Shown here piece by piece: positions 36,492 to 46,032 of a DNA stretch of 64,000 bases (position 1 is its first letter; each line of letters opens with the position of its first letter). Source of the DNA: Candidatus Pedobacter colombiensis. GTDB lineage: Bacteria; Bacteroidota; Bacteroidia; Sphingobacteriales; Sphingobacteriaceae. The position numbers and the translations under genes were made by a program. The notes beneath the pieces are model-generated. The model worked only from the letters and a program-made list of their open reading frames with translations, ran no database searches and had not been told where the DNA came from. The stretch spans positions 2,542,001-2,606,000 of the forward strand of contig CP119313.1 in NCBI GenBank assembly GCA_029202485.1, written 5' to 3'.

Positions 36492-37334
36492 TCATTTGTC
36501 ATTTACCTTAAATATAGCTTTCAAAATGGTTTGAAGATCTGAACTATTGTTGGTAACCAAGTTTTGTGCAATGCCCGGATCGATATGACTGATATTAGTT
36601 TCAGTAATGCTGATGGCAAATTGAATATCTATTAGAGTTTTGAAATTTATATCCTTAAGCCTGATTTTGTTGATAATATCTTCATTTTCTCCTAGGTTCT
36701 GTGGGTCATTGTTTACTTTTAATATTGGGATATTGATCAGTCCTTCTCCGCTTAGGGTTTCGAGTTTAGTGTCTTCGTCATTCTCCTGGACTGAGGATTT
36801 TTTTTGTCTGGCTGAGGTTTTTATAGTGATACCAATCGAAAGGTTATTATCCGCATGGTATCTGGCTTTTGATCTTTTCAGCAGGATCGTTTCTAATTGA
36901 ATTTCTAATTGATCCGGTGCAGTGGATGGTAAAAGTAAGAAGGTATATTCAGCCATAAGATTGCTCTCTTTTAGTCCTCCCAGGTCATTGATGGCGTATC
37001 TTTTCAGGATAAGTCTTTTTTTTTGCCCAACGCGGTTTAGTTCATCCGAATTGAAACTTGAACTGTTGGAATAGGTAGCGACATAGCTTTTTTTGCGCTT
37101 TTCAATCCCATCTTTCACCAGTCCTGAGGCAATATTATACACTGGACCAAGTACCACACCTATAAAAGATGATGGAGCGGCAGGTTGTGAAATAGGGGGC
37201 TGATTAGTGACGGTTAAACTGACATATTCTGTGACAGTTTTTAATTTGTTGCCTTTCTGATCATAACTAGTTAGTTTTTGCGCGGAAGATTGACACGCAA
37301 CTAGCATAAGTAACATTAAGATCTTATGTTTCAT
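36492..37334 (-). CDS. Uncharacterised secreted protein
   Basis: 280 residues with a signal peptide (MKHKILMLLMLVACQSSAQ) and a lipobox-like LVAC that would leave C14 as the first residue of a lipoprotein; cleavage after SAQ is also possible. The body has YSNSSSFNSDELNRVGQKKR and GLINIPILKVNND blocks and is predicted beta-rich. No family is recognised. It is isolated between the PLD gene and the IS110 remnant. Confidence 0.6.
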   Translation of the reverse strand: MKHKILMLLMLVACQSSAQKLTSYDQKGNKLKTVTEYVSLTVTNQPPISQPAAPSSFIGVVLGPVYNIASGLVKDGIEKRKKSYVATYSNSSSFNSDELNRVGQKKRLILKRYAINDLGGLKESNLMAEYTFLLLPSTAPDQLEIQLETILLKRSKARYHADNNLSIGITIKTSARQKKSSVQENDEDTKLETLSGEGLINIPILKVNNDPQNLGENEDIINKIRLKDINFKTLIDIQFAISITETNISHIDPGIAQNLVTNNSSDLQTILKAIFKVNDK

Positions 37335-37519
37335 CTATAAATAATTTGTGTTGACTAGTCAAAGTCAACGGTTTTTAATCTTGTTAATAAAGCACAGCCA
37401 AGAATTGTAAAATTTCATCCTCGAGCTCTAAGCTCAACCCTGTGTGTTTAGCTGTGCAACACCTGTTTCATATGCGGGATCTAACCCACCAGTAACAAAA
37501 TTGGCTTTCATTATCAGGA

Positions 37520-38176
37520 TTAGACACTAATGCCCAATCCTTTTAATTCATTTTGCAAATGTGTAATATGCTTTTGGTTACGTTTTTTCTCAAACTCGTC
37601 CACTGAATAAGCCATGTAAGACAGCCTGGCGGTTAGAACAATATAGGCAGCATTCAGGATCTTATGTCCTTCTATCAATAGCGCCCTTTTACGTCCTATC
37701 CTTGCCGCCATGCTGTCGTACTTAGCACGCAGATAAATCCCTTTAGTTCGTGTCGCTGCCCAGGCAGCTTCTACAAGTAAGCTCTTCAGGTACTTATTGC
37801 CATGTGTCGTTCGCCCGCTCATCTTTTTGCCACCACTCTCGTTGTTCCCCGGATACATTCCGTAGCTCGCTTTAAGTAAGCCCGCAAGCAATAACTTGCA
37901 GATCCACTGGCTATCTTTCTTGTCTGTCTTTCGACCAGGAACATTTTTCAGGTGACGGGCATTAACCAAAATCACTTTGAAATCTGCATCAAGTATATTA
38001 AAGACAGGCTTCCAGTATACTCCGGTACTCTCCATTGCAACATGGCTAACCCAATGTCCATGTAACCAATCGCGTATTTCACTCAAAGAACTGGTGTAGG
38101 TATCGAAAGATTTGGTCTCTTTGACCAAATCTTCTTCATCTATGGTTGCTACAACGTTCTTCCCGTGAACGTCCAA
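37520..38176 (-). pseudogene. IS110-family transposase with large internal deletion
   Basis: The N-terminal DEDD domain is present (LDVHGKNVVATI, HVAMESTGVYWKPVFNIL, NVPGRKTDKKDSQWICKL), then at LLKASYG it jumps to the C-terminal transposase-20 part (YPGNNESGGKKMSGRTTHGN, KYLKSLLVEAAWAATRTKGI). The total of 219 residues is about half the family length of 350-400, so about 150 residues are deleted in frame. The start is also suspect: the reading frame continues upstream of the TTG at 38176 (QVIKRGCGLDVHGK) to a stop with no ATG. Confidence 0.85.
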
Positions 38177-38299
38177 GCCGCAACCCCGCTTGATAACCTG
38201 TTCAAAATGAACAGTTGGGACTTCTTGTTATTTTATTCATGACTATGAAAAATTAGAACTTATTATTCTAAAAAAATACCATAATACTATACTACAAAT

Positions 38300-39613
38300 T
38301 TATGTCAAAAAAGCGCTCACCAAAGCTCCAGCCACTTGAGGCTTAATTATATCTGAATGCCCGCTTATATATTCATCTGATTTTAGGTTAAAAACTTTTT
38401 CTGGTTTAAAATCATAAACCCCTCCAGTCGCTAGCAAAGTTGCAGAAACAGCCTCATCAGTTTTCTGGGCCCCATTCCCCCCAAGACCACCATATAGATC
38501 ATTCTTTCCCCCCAACCCTTGTCCCGCCTGCCCTGCAACACGAGATGCGACCGCATAGGCAATCCCCACAGCCTTATCGAAACGGGTATGAGTAATAAAA
38601 AATGGGCCCTGTACCAATTTTTTCGTGACAACGGAACGAAATAAGCCATCCTTACTCCCATCATACTTCCCAGCAAAGGCATAATGCGAAAATGCAGCCT
38701 GCAAGAGTGAAAGTGAATCTACCGCAATTTCATCTTCAATCTTTTCGCCCATAATTGCTGAACTCACCAATCTTGCTCCAAAACTATGTCCCACTAAATG
38801 AATCCTAATGCCAGGTGCGACTTGTTTAATCTTACGGAGCACAGGATTTAAACCACTCCTTCCGATTAGGCCAGAACGATCTTTCATCAAATAATAAGTA
38901 GTTACATTCAATATATTTTGTACCCCTCCTAAAATACCAGTCCATAAAGAAAGCGGGATAACACCTTCCCCATTACCACTTTCTGAGTCCACATTTTGAA
39001 CGCCATCACCTCCTATCCCTTCATCATTATCCATCCAAAAACCTTCATCAATAAACATCATATTGATCCTATCCAGGTTAACAATTGGTAAAGTATCCTC
39101 ATTTTTACTTTCGTCTCTTCCCATACTTTCGAAAAGATTTTTGAATTTCATTGACACTTCATCTGCTTCTGCATTACTTTCAAGAGATTTTCTTATATCC
39201 TCAAGAATTACTCTAGACTTCAAATCCATAAACTCCTCCAGCTTTCTGCAGTCATCAATCACTTCAGATTTAGCCGGATTAGTATCTGTCGAAGCTGCCC
39301 CTCCGGGAATCAATTCTTTATCAGCAAACTTTTTAGATGGCCAAAGCACGCCCATAGCCATAAACTTCCTATTTGACAACTGTTTCTTATCAAGTTCTGC
39401 TTGAATAAGCTTTAATAACGCATTATACAATCGTCGGGCATCATCCATATCATTGTTCCAACCATGCGACAAGACGATAACATCAGTATAAGCCTGATGC
39501 TTTAATGCCTGTTTGATCAATTGCCATTCAGCTTGATTAACCTGATCTGCTTTTTTATTAAATTCGAGCTCAAAAAAAGGTATAGTTATCATAATATTTT
39601 CTTCTGATGTCAT
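38300..39613 (-). CDS. Alpha/beta hydrolase of the gasdermin operon
   Basis: 437 residues, no signal peptide. The nucleophile elbow G-H-S-F-G is at 275-279 (HLVGHSFGARLV), with the oxyanion-forming SHGW at 49-52. The last His candidate is in ISGHSDII. A region between 100 and 230 is low-complexity and acidic, a likely lid. The fold suggests a lipase or esterase, possibly for acyl removal. Its ATG overlaps the stop of the S8 protease (TAATG), so both are produced together. Its role in the gasdermin operon is unknown: a deacylase of the palmitoylated gasdermin or a membrane-damaging lipase are both possible. Confidence 0.8.
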   Translation of the reverse strand: MTSEENIMITIPFFELEFNKKADQVNQAEWQLIKQALKHQAYTDVIVLSHGWNNDMDDARRLYNALLKLIQAELDKKQLSNRKFMAMGVLWPSKKFADKELIPGGAASTDTNPAKSEVIDDCRKLEEFMDLKSRVILEDIRKSLESNAEADEVSMKFKNLFESMGRDESKNEDTLPIVNLDRINMMFIDEGFWMDNDEGIGGDGVQNVDSESGNGEGVIPLSLWTGILGGVQNILNVTTYYLMKDRSGLIGRSGLNPVLRKIKQVAPGIRIHLVGHSFGARLVSSAIMGEKIEDEIAVDSLSLLQAAFSHYAFAGKYDGSKDGLFRSVVTKKLVQGPFFITHTRFDKAVGIAYAVASRVAGQAGQGLGGKNDLYGGLGGNGAQKTDEAVSATLLATGGVYDFKPEKVFNLKSDEYISGHSDIIKPQVAGALVSAFLT

Positions 39614-41112
39614 TAAATGGATTGTATAGCACGCATAAGATCTAAGAGTCCTTTTCCTTGAAAATAAGGATCACGCTTAAGATCAGTTGCCGTTGTGGTA
39701 AAAATCTCCTTTACTTTTTCAGGCTGTCCAATATATTCCCGTCGAATGGATAAAAAGGCTGCAATAACACCAGAAACATGGGGTGCTGCCATGCTTGTGC
39801 CACTTTCCTGGAGATAATAAAAATCCTTATCATTTCCAACCTTATCTAGATAAGCTTGTTTTTTCAAACCTGCCGCACATGAAACAATCTTTTCCCCAGG
39901 AGCAACTAGATCAGGCTTCATTCTCCCATCACCTGTAGGCCCTTTTGATGAAAAATAAGAAACACCAAAAGTATGGGGCATTTCACGATGTGTTGATCCG
40001 ACTGTTATGGCCAATTCTGCATTTCCGGGATCGTTGATACTTAAAGCAAGTCCCATGCTCATACGGTCATTGAACTTTGTACTCACAAAGCCGTATCCTG
40101 TATTCCCTGCAGCAACAACAACTACCACACCAGATTTAACTAATCGATTTACCTCTACACAAAGTGGACTTTGTCCACATGCAAACCATTCCGGGTCAAA
40201 ACTATAACCTAAGCTCATATTCACGCCATGAATCTTGATATCTCTGCCATAATTATTTATTTCCTGAATATGTCCTATGGCAGCAATCAACGAACTAGCC
40301 TGGCCCTTCCCATCACTCCCCAATACCTTCAGACTAACCAATCGACATTTTGGAGCCATACCTGATATCTTTTCAAGTTTTCGTTTTTCATATACAGCAT
40401 CACCATTCTCATCTTTACTTTTCAAAAGCCATGAAACGTTCTTATGTTTGCCTTTGCGCCCTGAAATCAGTTCACCAGCTATGATCCCGGCCACATGCGT
40501 CCCATGTCCAAAATCATCTTCAAAAGGCTTATCATCAGTGTGTAAATCCAAATGGTAACTTTTGCTCTTATTTTGATGTAGATCAAAATGTGGATGGCTA
40601 AAATCGATCCCTGAGTCCATAACAGCCCAAGTTATGTTCTCTCCAGTGGCCGAAAATGAATAACGTGCGGCATCAGCTTTAACTGTACTCACAGAAATCA
40701 TAGTCTGTGACTGGACCTCAAAATCAAGCCAGACCTTATAAATTGCGGGATCTTTTCTTCTATCTAATACGATCAGAGCTTTAATTAATCCGGCAGACAT
40801 TGACGCAAAAACATATTGAGGGCTCAACTTTGTTTTTGCCTGTTTAATATGGAAACCATTTGTCTCTTTTTCCGGAAACTTTGAAATCTGTTCTTTCCTT
40901 AACTCTTCAATCAATTTGATTACCTTTTTTCTAGCAGCAGATCTTCCACCCATATAATTTAAATTCATATCTATTATAATGTCAAGGACACCATCCGGTT
41001 TTTTATCAATCAAATCCAATAAAGGCAATGCAATAATTGTTTTATCAAGTTTATCCGCGTTGAACTTATCAAGATCCTCTTCTGACATTTCCTTTTTACT
41101 TTTCTCATTCAT
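39613..41112 (-). CDS. Subtilisin-family (S8) protease of the gasdermin operon
   Basis: 499 residues without a signal peptide, so it acts inside the cell. The triad is complete: D166 (WAVMDSGIDFSHPHF), H203 (DDFGHGTHVAGIIAGE), S440 (QESGTSMAAPHVSG), with oxyanion N337 (VAAGNTGYG). The first 155 residues are a helical extension that could act as an inhibitory prodomain or sensor. In known bacterial gasdermin loci a neighbouring protease removes a short C-terminal peptide to start pore formation, so this is the expected activator. It is 11 bases downstream of the gasdermin gene and overlaps the hydrolase gene by one base. Confidence 0.92.
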   Translation of the reverse strand: MNEKSKKEMSEEDLDKFNADKLDKTIIALPLLDLIDKKPDGVLDIIIDMNLNYMGGRSAARKKVIKLIEELRKEQISKFPEKETNGFHIKQAKTKLSPQYVFASMSAGLIKALIVLDRRKDPAIYKVWLDFEVQSQTMISVSTVKADAARYSFSATGENITWAVMDSGIDFSHPHFDLHQNKSKSYHLDLHTDDKPFEDDFGHGTHVAGIIAGELISGRKGKHKNVSWLLKSKDENGDAVYEKRKLEKISGMAPKCRLVSLKVLGSDGKGQASSLIAAIGHIQEINNYGRDIKIHGVNMSLGYSFDPEWFACGQSPLCVEVNRLVKSGVVVVVAAGNTGYGFVSTKFNDRMSMGLALSINDPGNAELAITVGSTHREMPHTFGVSYFSSKGPTGDGRMKPDLVAPGEKIVSCAAGLKKQAYLDKVGNDKDFYYLQESGTSMAAPHVSGVIAAFLSIRREYIGQPEKVKEIFTTTATDLKRDPYFQGKGLLDLMRAIQSI

Positions 41113-41123
41113 TTTTTTCAGTA

Positions 41124-41921
41124 TTAAAAGTCAATCAGTTCCTCCCCAGTTTGAAGCCATTTATATTCTTTTTTACTAGGAATAGCATCATCGGGAACAG
41201 CCATAGCAACACCTCCTCCATTTACAGTGTCAAATGAGGCATATTTTCCATCCTCATAAACCAATTTAATAGCCTTAAATCCAAATATTAAATCTTCATC
41301 TCCAGCAAAAGACATTGTAGAAGACCTATCAGTATTGACATTAACCTTTATCTTTGGCCCCAGTATATCTTTTATTGCTGATGCATTCACATCCACAGAA
41401 GTCTTATCCTTTTTCGATGCCTCCACACTCAATGACTTGCTCTTGATTGTAGAGGTAATAATGTAAATCTTATCAGATTCTAATAATCTTTTAAGATGAG
41501 TTGAAAATGGGTCCGTTCCAGAATCGGTTAAAAACTGGTCGAGCTCCACAATTTGAACTGAATCGGCCAATACATCATGAAACTCAAACGCTATGGTTCT
41601 GGCGTTACTGTACTGCGATTTAAGACCAATACTACCACCCCCCATCGCACCAATAATATTCCCAAGAATATCAAGTCCAACATCTAATGCAAGATCGCTC
41701 GTCCGCTTGCCGGAAATTGAAGCCGTTTTTACATTAGGACTAACAGCTGGTAATGGTTTATGTGTACCAGCAATAAGCAGCGCAGAGAGATCCCCAAGGG
41801 GTTCAAGAGATGATCCATTTTTCATCAATATCTGTAGGGGACGAATATCTGCTCTAGGTAAACGTACCACATTATACCCGAATGACTTTAAATACCTAAG
41901 TGACTGATCATTACATTTCAT
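41124..41921 (-). CDS. Bacterial gasdermin (pore-forming cell-death protein)
   Basis: 265 residues, in the family's size range. Family markers: a Cys at residue 3 (MKCNDQSL), the site of acylation in this family; LRYLKSFGYNVVRLPRADIR; LGDLSALLIAG; the SISGKRTS strand; glycine-rich hairpin ILGNIIGAMGGGSIGL; FEFHDVLADSVQ; the KIYIITSTIKSKSL strand; and FGFKAIKLVYEDGKYASF. The C-terminal about 30 residues (after VNGGGVAMAVPDD) are the short inhibitory tail. It is probably cleaved there by the S8 protease, releasing a pore-former that kills the infected cell. The trigger is unknown. Confidence 0.95.
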   Translation of the reverse strand: MKCNDQSLRYLKSFGYNVVRLPRADIRPLQILMKNGSSLEPLGDLSALLIAGTHKPLPAVSPNVKTASISGKRTSDLALDVGLDILGNIIGAMGGGSIGLKSQYSNARTIAFEFHDVLADSVQIVELDQFLTDSGTDPFSTHLKRLLESDKIYIITSTIKSKSLSVEASKKDKTSVDVNASAIKDILGPKIKVNVNTDRSSTMSFAGDEDLIFGFKAIKLVYEDGKYASFDTVNGGGVAMAVPDDAIPSKKEYKWLQTGEELIDF

Positions 41922-41940
41922 ATCATTTTTTTAGTTATAA

Positions 41941-42594
41941 TTAGCCCACAAACCTACCCCAGACTGCATCAGCCCGATTAAAAACCGTAGGTGCAGTCTC
42001 TTGTATTGCAGCATTAAATTTATTAGAATTACCAAGGCTACAGTGGATCACCTTTTTCATTACATTCCCTGAAACATCTGAAACCAAGCCCACATGACCG
42101 ATCTTTGCTCCTGCCCCATATACTACTATACAACCTGGTTCAGGAAACTGTAACTTCTCAAAGATTCCGGCATTCCGTTGGACATCTGCCTCCATAGAGT
42201 CAGTAAAGATCCAACCACCAAAATGTTTATAAAAAGGAATATCTGTCTTTCTTGAAAGGTGTAATACCCAACAAACAAAACCGCTGCAATCACAGAAATT
42301 ATCACGGGAAGGCAGCGCATCCTTTGGAAACATCCCACCACTCCCTAATTTGTAGCCAATTGAACTGTTAACAACCGATCTCGCCCTTAAAACCAATTCA
42401 GTAGGGTTACTTGGTGTTTCGAAGTCTGCATCATTCGGTACATCACTCAAATTTGGCACCTGAATTACCTGCCCAATGAAAATTTTGTTAGGATCAATAA
42501 TCTGCGGATTGAGTACAAATAAACTCTTTACTGGTAAAGAAAACCTATGAGCAATTTTGCTCATTGTATCACCTTTTTTAATGATATACTGCAT
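41941..42594 (-). CDS. LysM + NlpC/P60-like peptidase of the gasdermin operon
   Basis: 217 residues. LysM at 1-48 (QYIIKKGDTMSKIAHRFSLP, then IFIGQVIQVPN) and an NlpC/P60-type cysteine peptidase domain (about 65-215) with C103 (DNFCDCSGFVCWVL), H167 (KIGHVGLVSD) and H184 (VIHCSLGNSN). No signal peptide is visible, which is odd for a cell-wall enzyme; it would reach the periplasm only after membrane damage such as gasdermin pores. It is 19 bases upstream of the gasdermin gene on the same strand, so probably the first gene of the operon. Confidence 0.85.
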   Translation of the reverse strand: MQYIIKKGDTMSKIAHRFSLPVKSLFVLNPQIIDPNKIFIGQVIQVPNLSDVPNDADFETPSNPTELVLRARSVVNSSIGYKLGSGGMFPKDALPSRDNFCDCSGFVCWVLHLSRKTDIPFYKHFGGWIFTDSMEADVQRNAGIFEKLQFPEPGCIVVYGAGAKIGHVGLVSDVSGNVMKKVIHCSLGNSNKFNAAIQETAPTVFNRADAVWGRFVG

Positions 42595-43021
42595 AGAAGT
42601 AAATATTAGTTTAAGAAAAAAGACACTTACGAGGAAATCACTTTGGAAACCAAAGGCAACAATTCAGAATTGAATAAATCTTAAAACCTGAGTCAGATTA
42701 ATAAATTGTTATACAAATATGTCAATTACAAAGAGCAAATTTAACTTTGCAACAACCATATATATCACTACCTATCTATATCCCTATTGATAAGGTTATA
42801 ATAAATTTAATGATTTTTTTATTTTAATTAAAAAAATCTGCAATAAAAAACATTTTTTTCAATATTTATTTCCATCCACTGCCACAATGGCTTCAGAAAT
42901 AACAAAGACCGAATAAAATAAGAAACACAAAACAAATACAACTGAAATTTAGTTTTGTAGAACGAAATTACGATTTATTAAGGCCATTAATTTGACTGCT
43001 TTGCATTAAAATCTGTGATAT
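42595..43021. other. Divergent promoter region
   Basis: 427 bases, very AT-rich, between the gasdermin operon and the SIR2 gene. No ORF of note, several T-runs and A-runs; it must carry promoters for both sides, but no specific elements are recognised. Confidence 0.5.
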
Positions 43022-44155
43022 ATGAAACGAAGAAATACCCAGGAGGAAGATACTCCCTTTGAGAATAAAAAGGTTGCTTTTAAACTAAAGGAAAAAAAAG
43101 CGAGTAGAAAAAAAATAGTCTATTTTTTGGGGGCCGGTTGCAGTGCGGCTTTTGGATATCCAATTACCCGCCAAATCATGCCAAAAATATGTCAACTTCT
43201 TTATAATTCTACAATTACGAAGAAAAACGAATACAGAAAAGAACTGATATCTTCCTTAGGAATGCTTTATCCATGTTTTAATAAAAACTACAAAGAAACC
43301 CAACTTGTTGACGTTATTGAATTGTTATCATTGATTGATTACAGCTGTCTATATAACTTTCCACTACATCCTGACATGGATCAAAAAAAAACGGAACAAT
43401 TACGCTTCAATTTCACAAGGTCATTAATTGAAATGTTAATTGCTTTTGATAAAGAAGCATACAATCCCAATATTGAGGAAGACCGAATTCAAGAACTATC
43501 TTATTCAAAATTCTCTAATCTTCTGTCGAAACAATTTGAAGAATGTGATGTCAGTATAATCACAACAAATTATGATATGAGTATCGATAGACTTCTTCCA
43601 AGTAAAAATTTCAACATTGATTATGGAGTATCATACAGAAATATTGAAAGTCAAATTATACACAGACCGAATATACCTGATTTAAGTTACTTCAAGTTAC
43701 ATGGTTCACATAACTGGCTTAAATGCAATTGTTGTGGTCTGTATTACATTAATCCTTTCGGAACGATCTCTCATCAATATTTCAAATCAGAATTAAATGA
43801 TATGAATACGTGTATTTGCAGTGACAAAGCAAGATTGAATTTAGTAATTGTAGCACCTTCTCTTATACGAGATGTAAGAGATCCCAATTTATTACAAATC
43901 TGGAATGCCGCACAGGAAAGCATTCGTAAAGCAGATAAAATAGTTTTTATAGGATATTCATTACCTTCAGAAGATATCGCTATAAAATCAATGTTAATGA
44001 GAGGTATAAATAGCAACATTAATTTATCAAAACGGGAGATTGAAATAGAGGTAGTCATGAAAGGGACAGAAAGATTCATCCCTTACCGCAACTTAATCAA
44101 TAATAAAAAATTAAAATATTTCTCTAAAGGATTAGAGGATTGGATGGCAAAATAG
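43022..44155 (+). CDS. SIR2-domain protein (NAD+-hydrolase type)
   Basis: 377 residues. The Rossmann start FLGAGCSAAFGYP has GAG at 37-39, N183 and D185 in TTNYDMSIDR and H227 in YFKLHGSHNW are the usual SIR2 catalytic residues. Two Cys pairs (C235/C238 in CNCCG and C264/C266 in CICSD) suggest a zinc ribbon. GYSLPSEDIAIKS near the end is typical of SIR2_2 proteins in prokaryotic defence, where the domain destroys NAD+ on infection. It is divergent from the gasdermin operon. No second defence partner overlaps it, so it may be stand-alone. Confidence 0.88.
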   Translation: MKRRNTQEEDTPFENKKVAFKLKEKKASRKKIVYFLGAGCSAAFGYPITRQIMPKICQLLYNSTITKKNEYRKELISSLGMLYPCFNKNYKETQLVDVIELLSLIDYSCLYNFPLHPDMDQKKTEQLRFNFTRSLIEMLIAFDKEAYNPNIEEDRIQELSYSKFSNLLSKQFEECDVSIITTNYDMSIDRLLPSKNFNIDYGVSYRNIESQIIHRPNIPDLSYFKLHGSHNWLKCNCCGLYYINPFGTISHQYFKSELNDMNTCICSDKARLNLVIVAPSLIRDVRDPNLLQIWNAAQESIRKADKIVFIGYSLPSEDIAIKSMLMRGINSNINLSKREIEIEVVMKGTERFIPYRNLINNKKLKYFSKGLEDWMAK

Positions 44156-44598
44156 ATATATCGCTTCTAACATAAAATTTGAACAATGCAAAGAGTAGAA
44201 AGATTAAACCGAAAGGTTGTCGCCAATAATTTTTGTAATAGTCAGCCCCGTCTCTTATAAAAAGTAGTATCTTCAAGACCTTAATTAAACGATATTTGTA
44301 TTTTAATTTTCTATATTTGCAATTAATTCTTGATTTGTTACACTTAAATATCAAGGAATCATGACAGAGCAAATCTACATATCGCCCCTTTCGCTCATTG
44401 CCTAAATTAGGCAGGTAAACACTGTGTTTTATATTTCATTGAGCCTGCTATAAAGGGTATATCCTTTCTCAAGGACGAATCGAATTCAAAAATCAATATT
44501 AGAGAAAATTAATTGGGAGTCCTACAGACAAACCAAATTGATAACATATCCGGATATGCGCATAAAAAAGCTTTCCTGGAATCAGAAACATACGCCAC
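44156..44598. other. Gene-poor stretch before rtcB
   Basis: No gene seen. Small palindromic segment AAAGGGTATATCCTTT at about 44452-44467. Confidence 0.35.
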
Positions 44599-45999
44599 AT
44601 GGGCAATTTAAGAACAAAAGATTTAAGTAAAATAGGTTATCTTAATGATCAGCTGCGAAGCCTGGTTATTGGCATAGCCTCCAAAAATTTCAAACACTAC
44701 AGTAAGCAGCAACTGCTGGATCTGTTGGTGAATATAAAAAACGATCCGGAAGGATTTCTGGATAATGAACTAACAGCAAAAATAGCTGAGAAAATAATGG
44801 GCAAAGTGAATACTCCATCCTTCAAAAGTTATGATTTAAGAGATGAACCTGTATTTTGTAAAACTTACGGCGCTAAACATATTGAGTTGTCGGCTAAAAA
44901 GCAAATGGAGCTAGCCAACTTGCTACCAATTAGCGTACAGGGCGCATTAATGCCCGATGCGCATATGGGCTTCGGCTTACCAATTGGTGGCGTGTTGGCC
45001 ACTGATAATGCGGTGATCCCCTATGCAGTTGGAATGGATATTGGTTGTCGGATGGCACTCTCTATTATCGATGAAAGCGATGGTTTCCTGAAGCGGTTTG
45101 AATACCAGATTAAACAGGCTTTAAAAAACCATACCCACTTTGGTATGGAAGGAGGACTGCATGAAAGGCAGGAACACGAGGTTTTAGATAGCCATCTATT
45201 TAATGAGATTCCCTTTTTAAAACCTTTACGCGGAAAGGCGGTAAGACAATTGGGGACCTCTGGTAATGGCAACCACTTTGTAGAGTTCGGTGAGATTGAA
45301 ATGCTACCTGACAATGCCTTAGGGCTACCAGCTAAAAATTATATAGCCCTATTAACTCACTCGGGAAGCAGAGGTTTGGGTTCGGCTATTGCAAGGCACT
45401 ATACTCAGATTGCCATGAACACTTGTAAACTCCCTCGCCATGCGCAACAATTGGCCTGGCTGGATATGAACAGTGAAGCCGGACAGGAATACTGGCTAAC
45501 GATGACCCTGGCTGGAGATTATGCAAAAGCCTGCCATGAACGCATACATGCCAACTTATTAAAAGCATTAGGATTAACTGCTTTACACCTTGTAGAAAAC
45601 CATCATAATTTTGCATGGAAGGACAAACTAGCTGACGGCAGAGAAGTAATTCTTCACCGTAAGGGTGCAACACCGGCACATCGTAATGAGTTGGGCATAA
45701 TTCCGGGCAGTATGACTACCCCAGCCTATCTGGTATCAGGCAAAGGGTCGGCAGATGCTTTATACTCAGCTTCACACGGTGCGGGGCGGGCCATGAGCCG
45801 CCAAAAGGCAAAGGATAGCATGACCGTTTCTGCCATGAAGAAATTGCTGGCCAATGCAGGTGTCAGCCTAATTGATGGATCGGTTGAAGAGAATCCTTTA
45901 GCGTATAAGGACATCGAATCTATCATCACTGCTCAACGTGAGCTGGTTGATATTCAAGGTAAGTTTTTTCCGCAGATCGTTAGAATGAATAAGGACTAA
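44599..45999 (+). CDS. rtcB: RtcB-type RNA ligase
   Basis: 466 residues, typical length. Markers: DAHMGFGLPIGGVLATD, GMDIGCRMALSI (with the metal-binding Cys), HSGSRGLGSAIARHYTQIA, VENHHNFAWK and SASHGAGRAMSR (the guanylated His). It joins RNA 2',3'-cyclic phosphate or 3'-phosphate ends to 5'-OH ends in a GTP- and Mn-dependent reaction, in tRNA repair. It is a single gene without an archease or rtcA neighbour here. Confidence 0.95.
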   Translation: MGNLRTKDLSKIGYLNDQLRSLVIGIASKNFKHYSKQQLLDLLVNIKNDPEGFLDNELTAKIAEKIMGKVNTPSFKSYDLRDEPVFCKTYGAKHIELSAKKQMELANLLPISVQGALMPDAHMGFGLPIGGVLATDNAVIPYAVGMDIGCRMALSIIDESDGFLKRFEYQIKQALKNHTHFGMEGGLHERQEHEVLDSHLFNEIPFLKPLRGKAVRQLGTSGNGNHFVEFGEIEMLPDNALGLPAKNYIALLTHSGSRGLGSAIARHYTQIAMNTCKLPRHAQQLAWLDMNSEAGQEYWLTMTLAGDYAKACHERIHANLLKALGLTALHLVENHHNFAWKDKLADGREVILHRKGATPAHRNELGIIPGSMTTPAYLVSGKGSADALYSASHGAGRAMSRQKAKDSMTVSAMKKLLANAGVSLIDGSVEENPLAYKDIESIITAQRELVDIQGKFFPQIVRMNKD

Positions 46000-46032
46000 G
46001 TATGAAAAAGTGATGTATTTCAATTTAACTAA

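Noticed and set aside
42595..43021. Small genes in the divergent promoter region
   Set aside because: No open frame with a sensible start or coding character.
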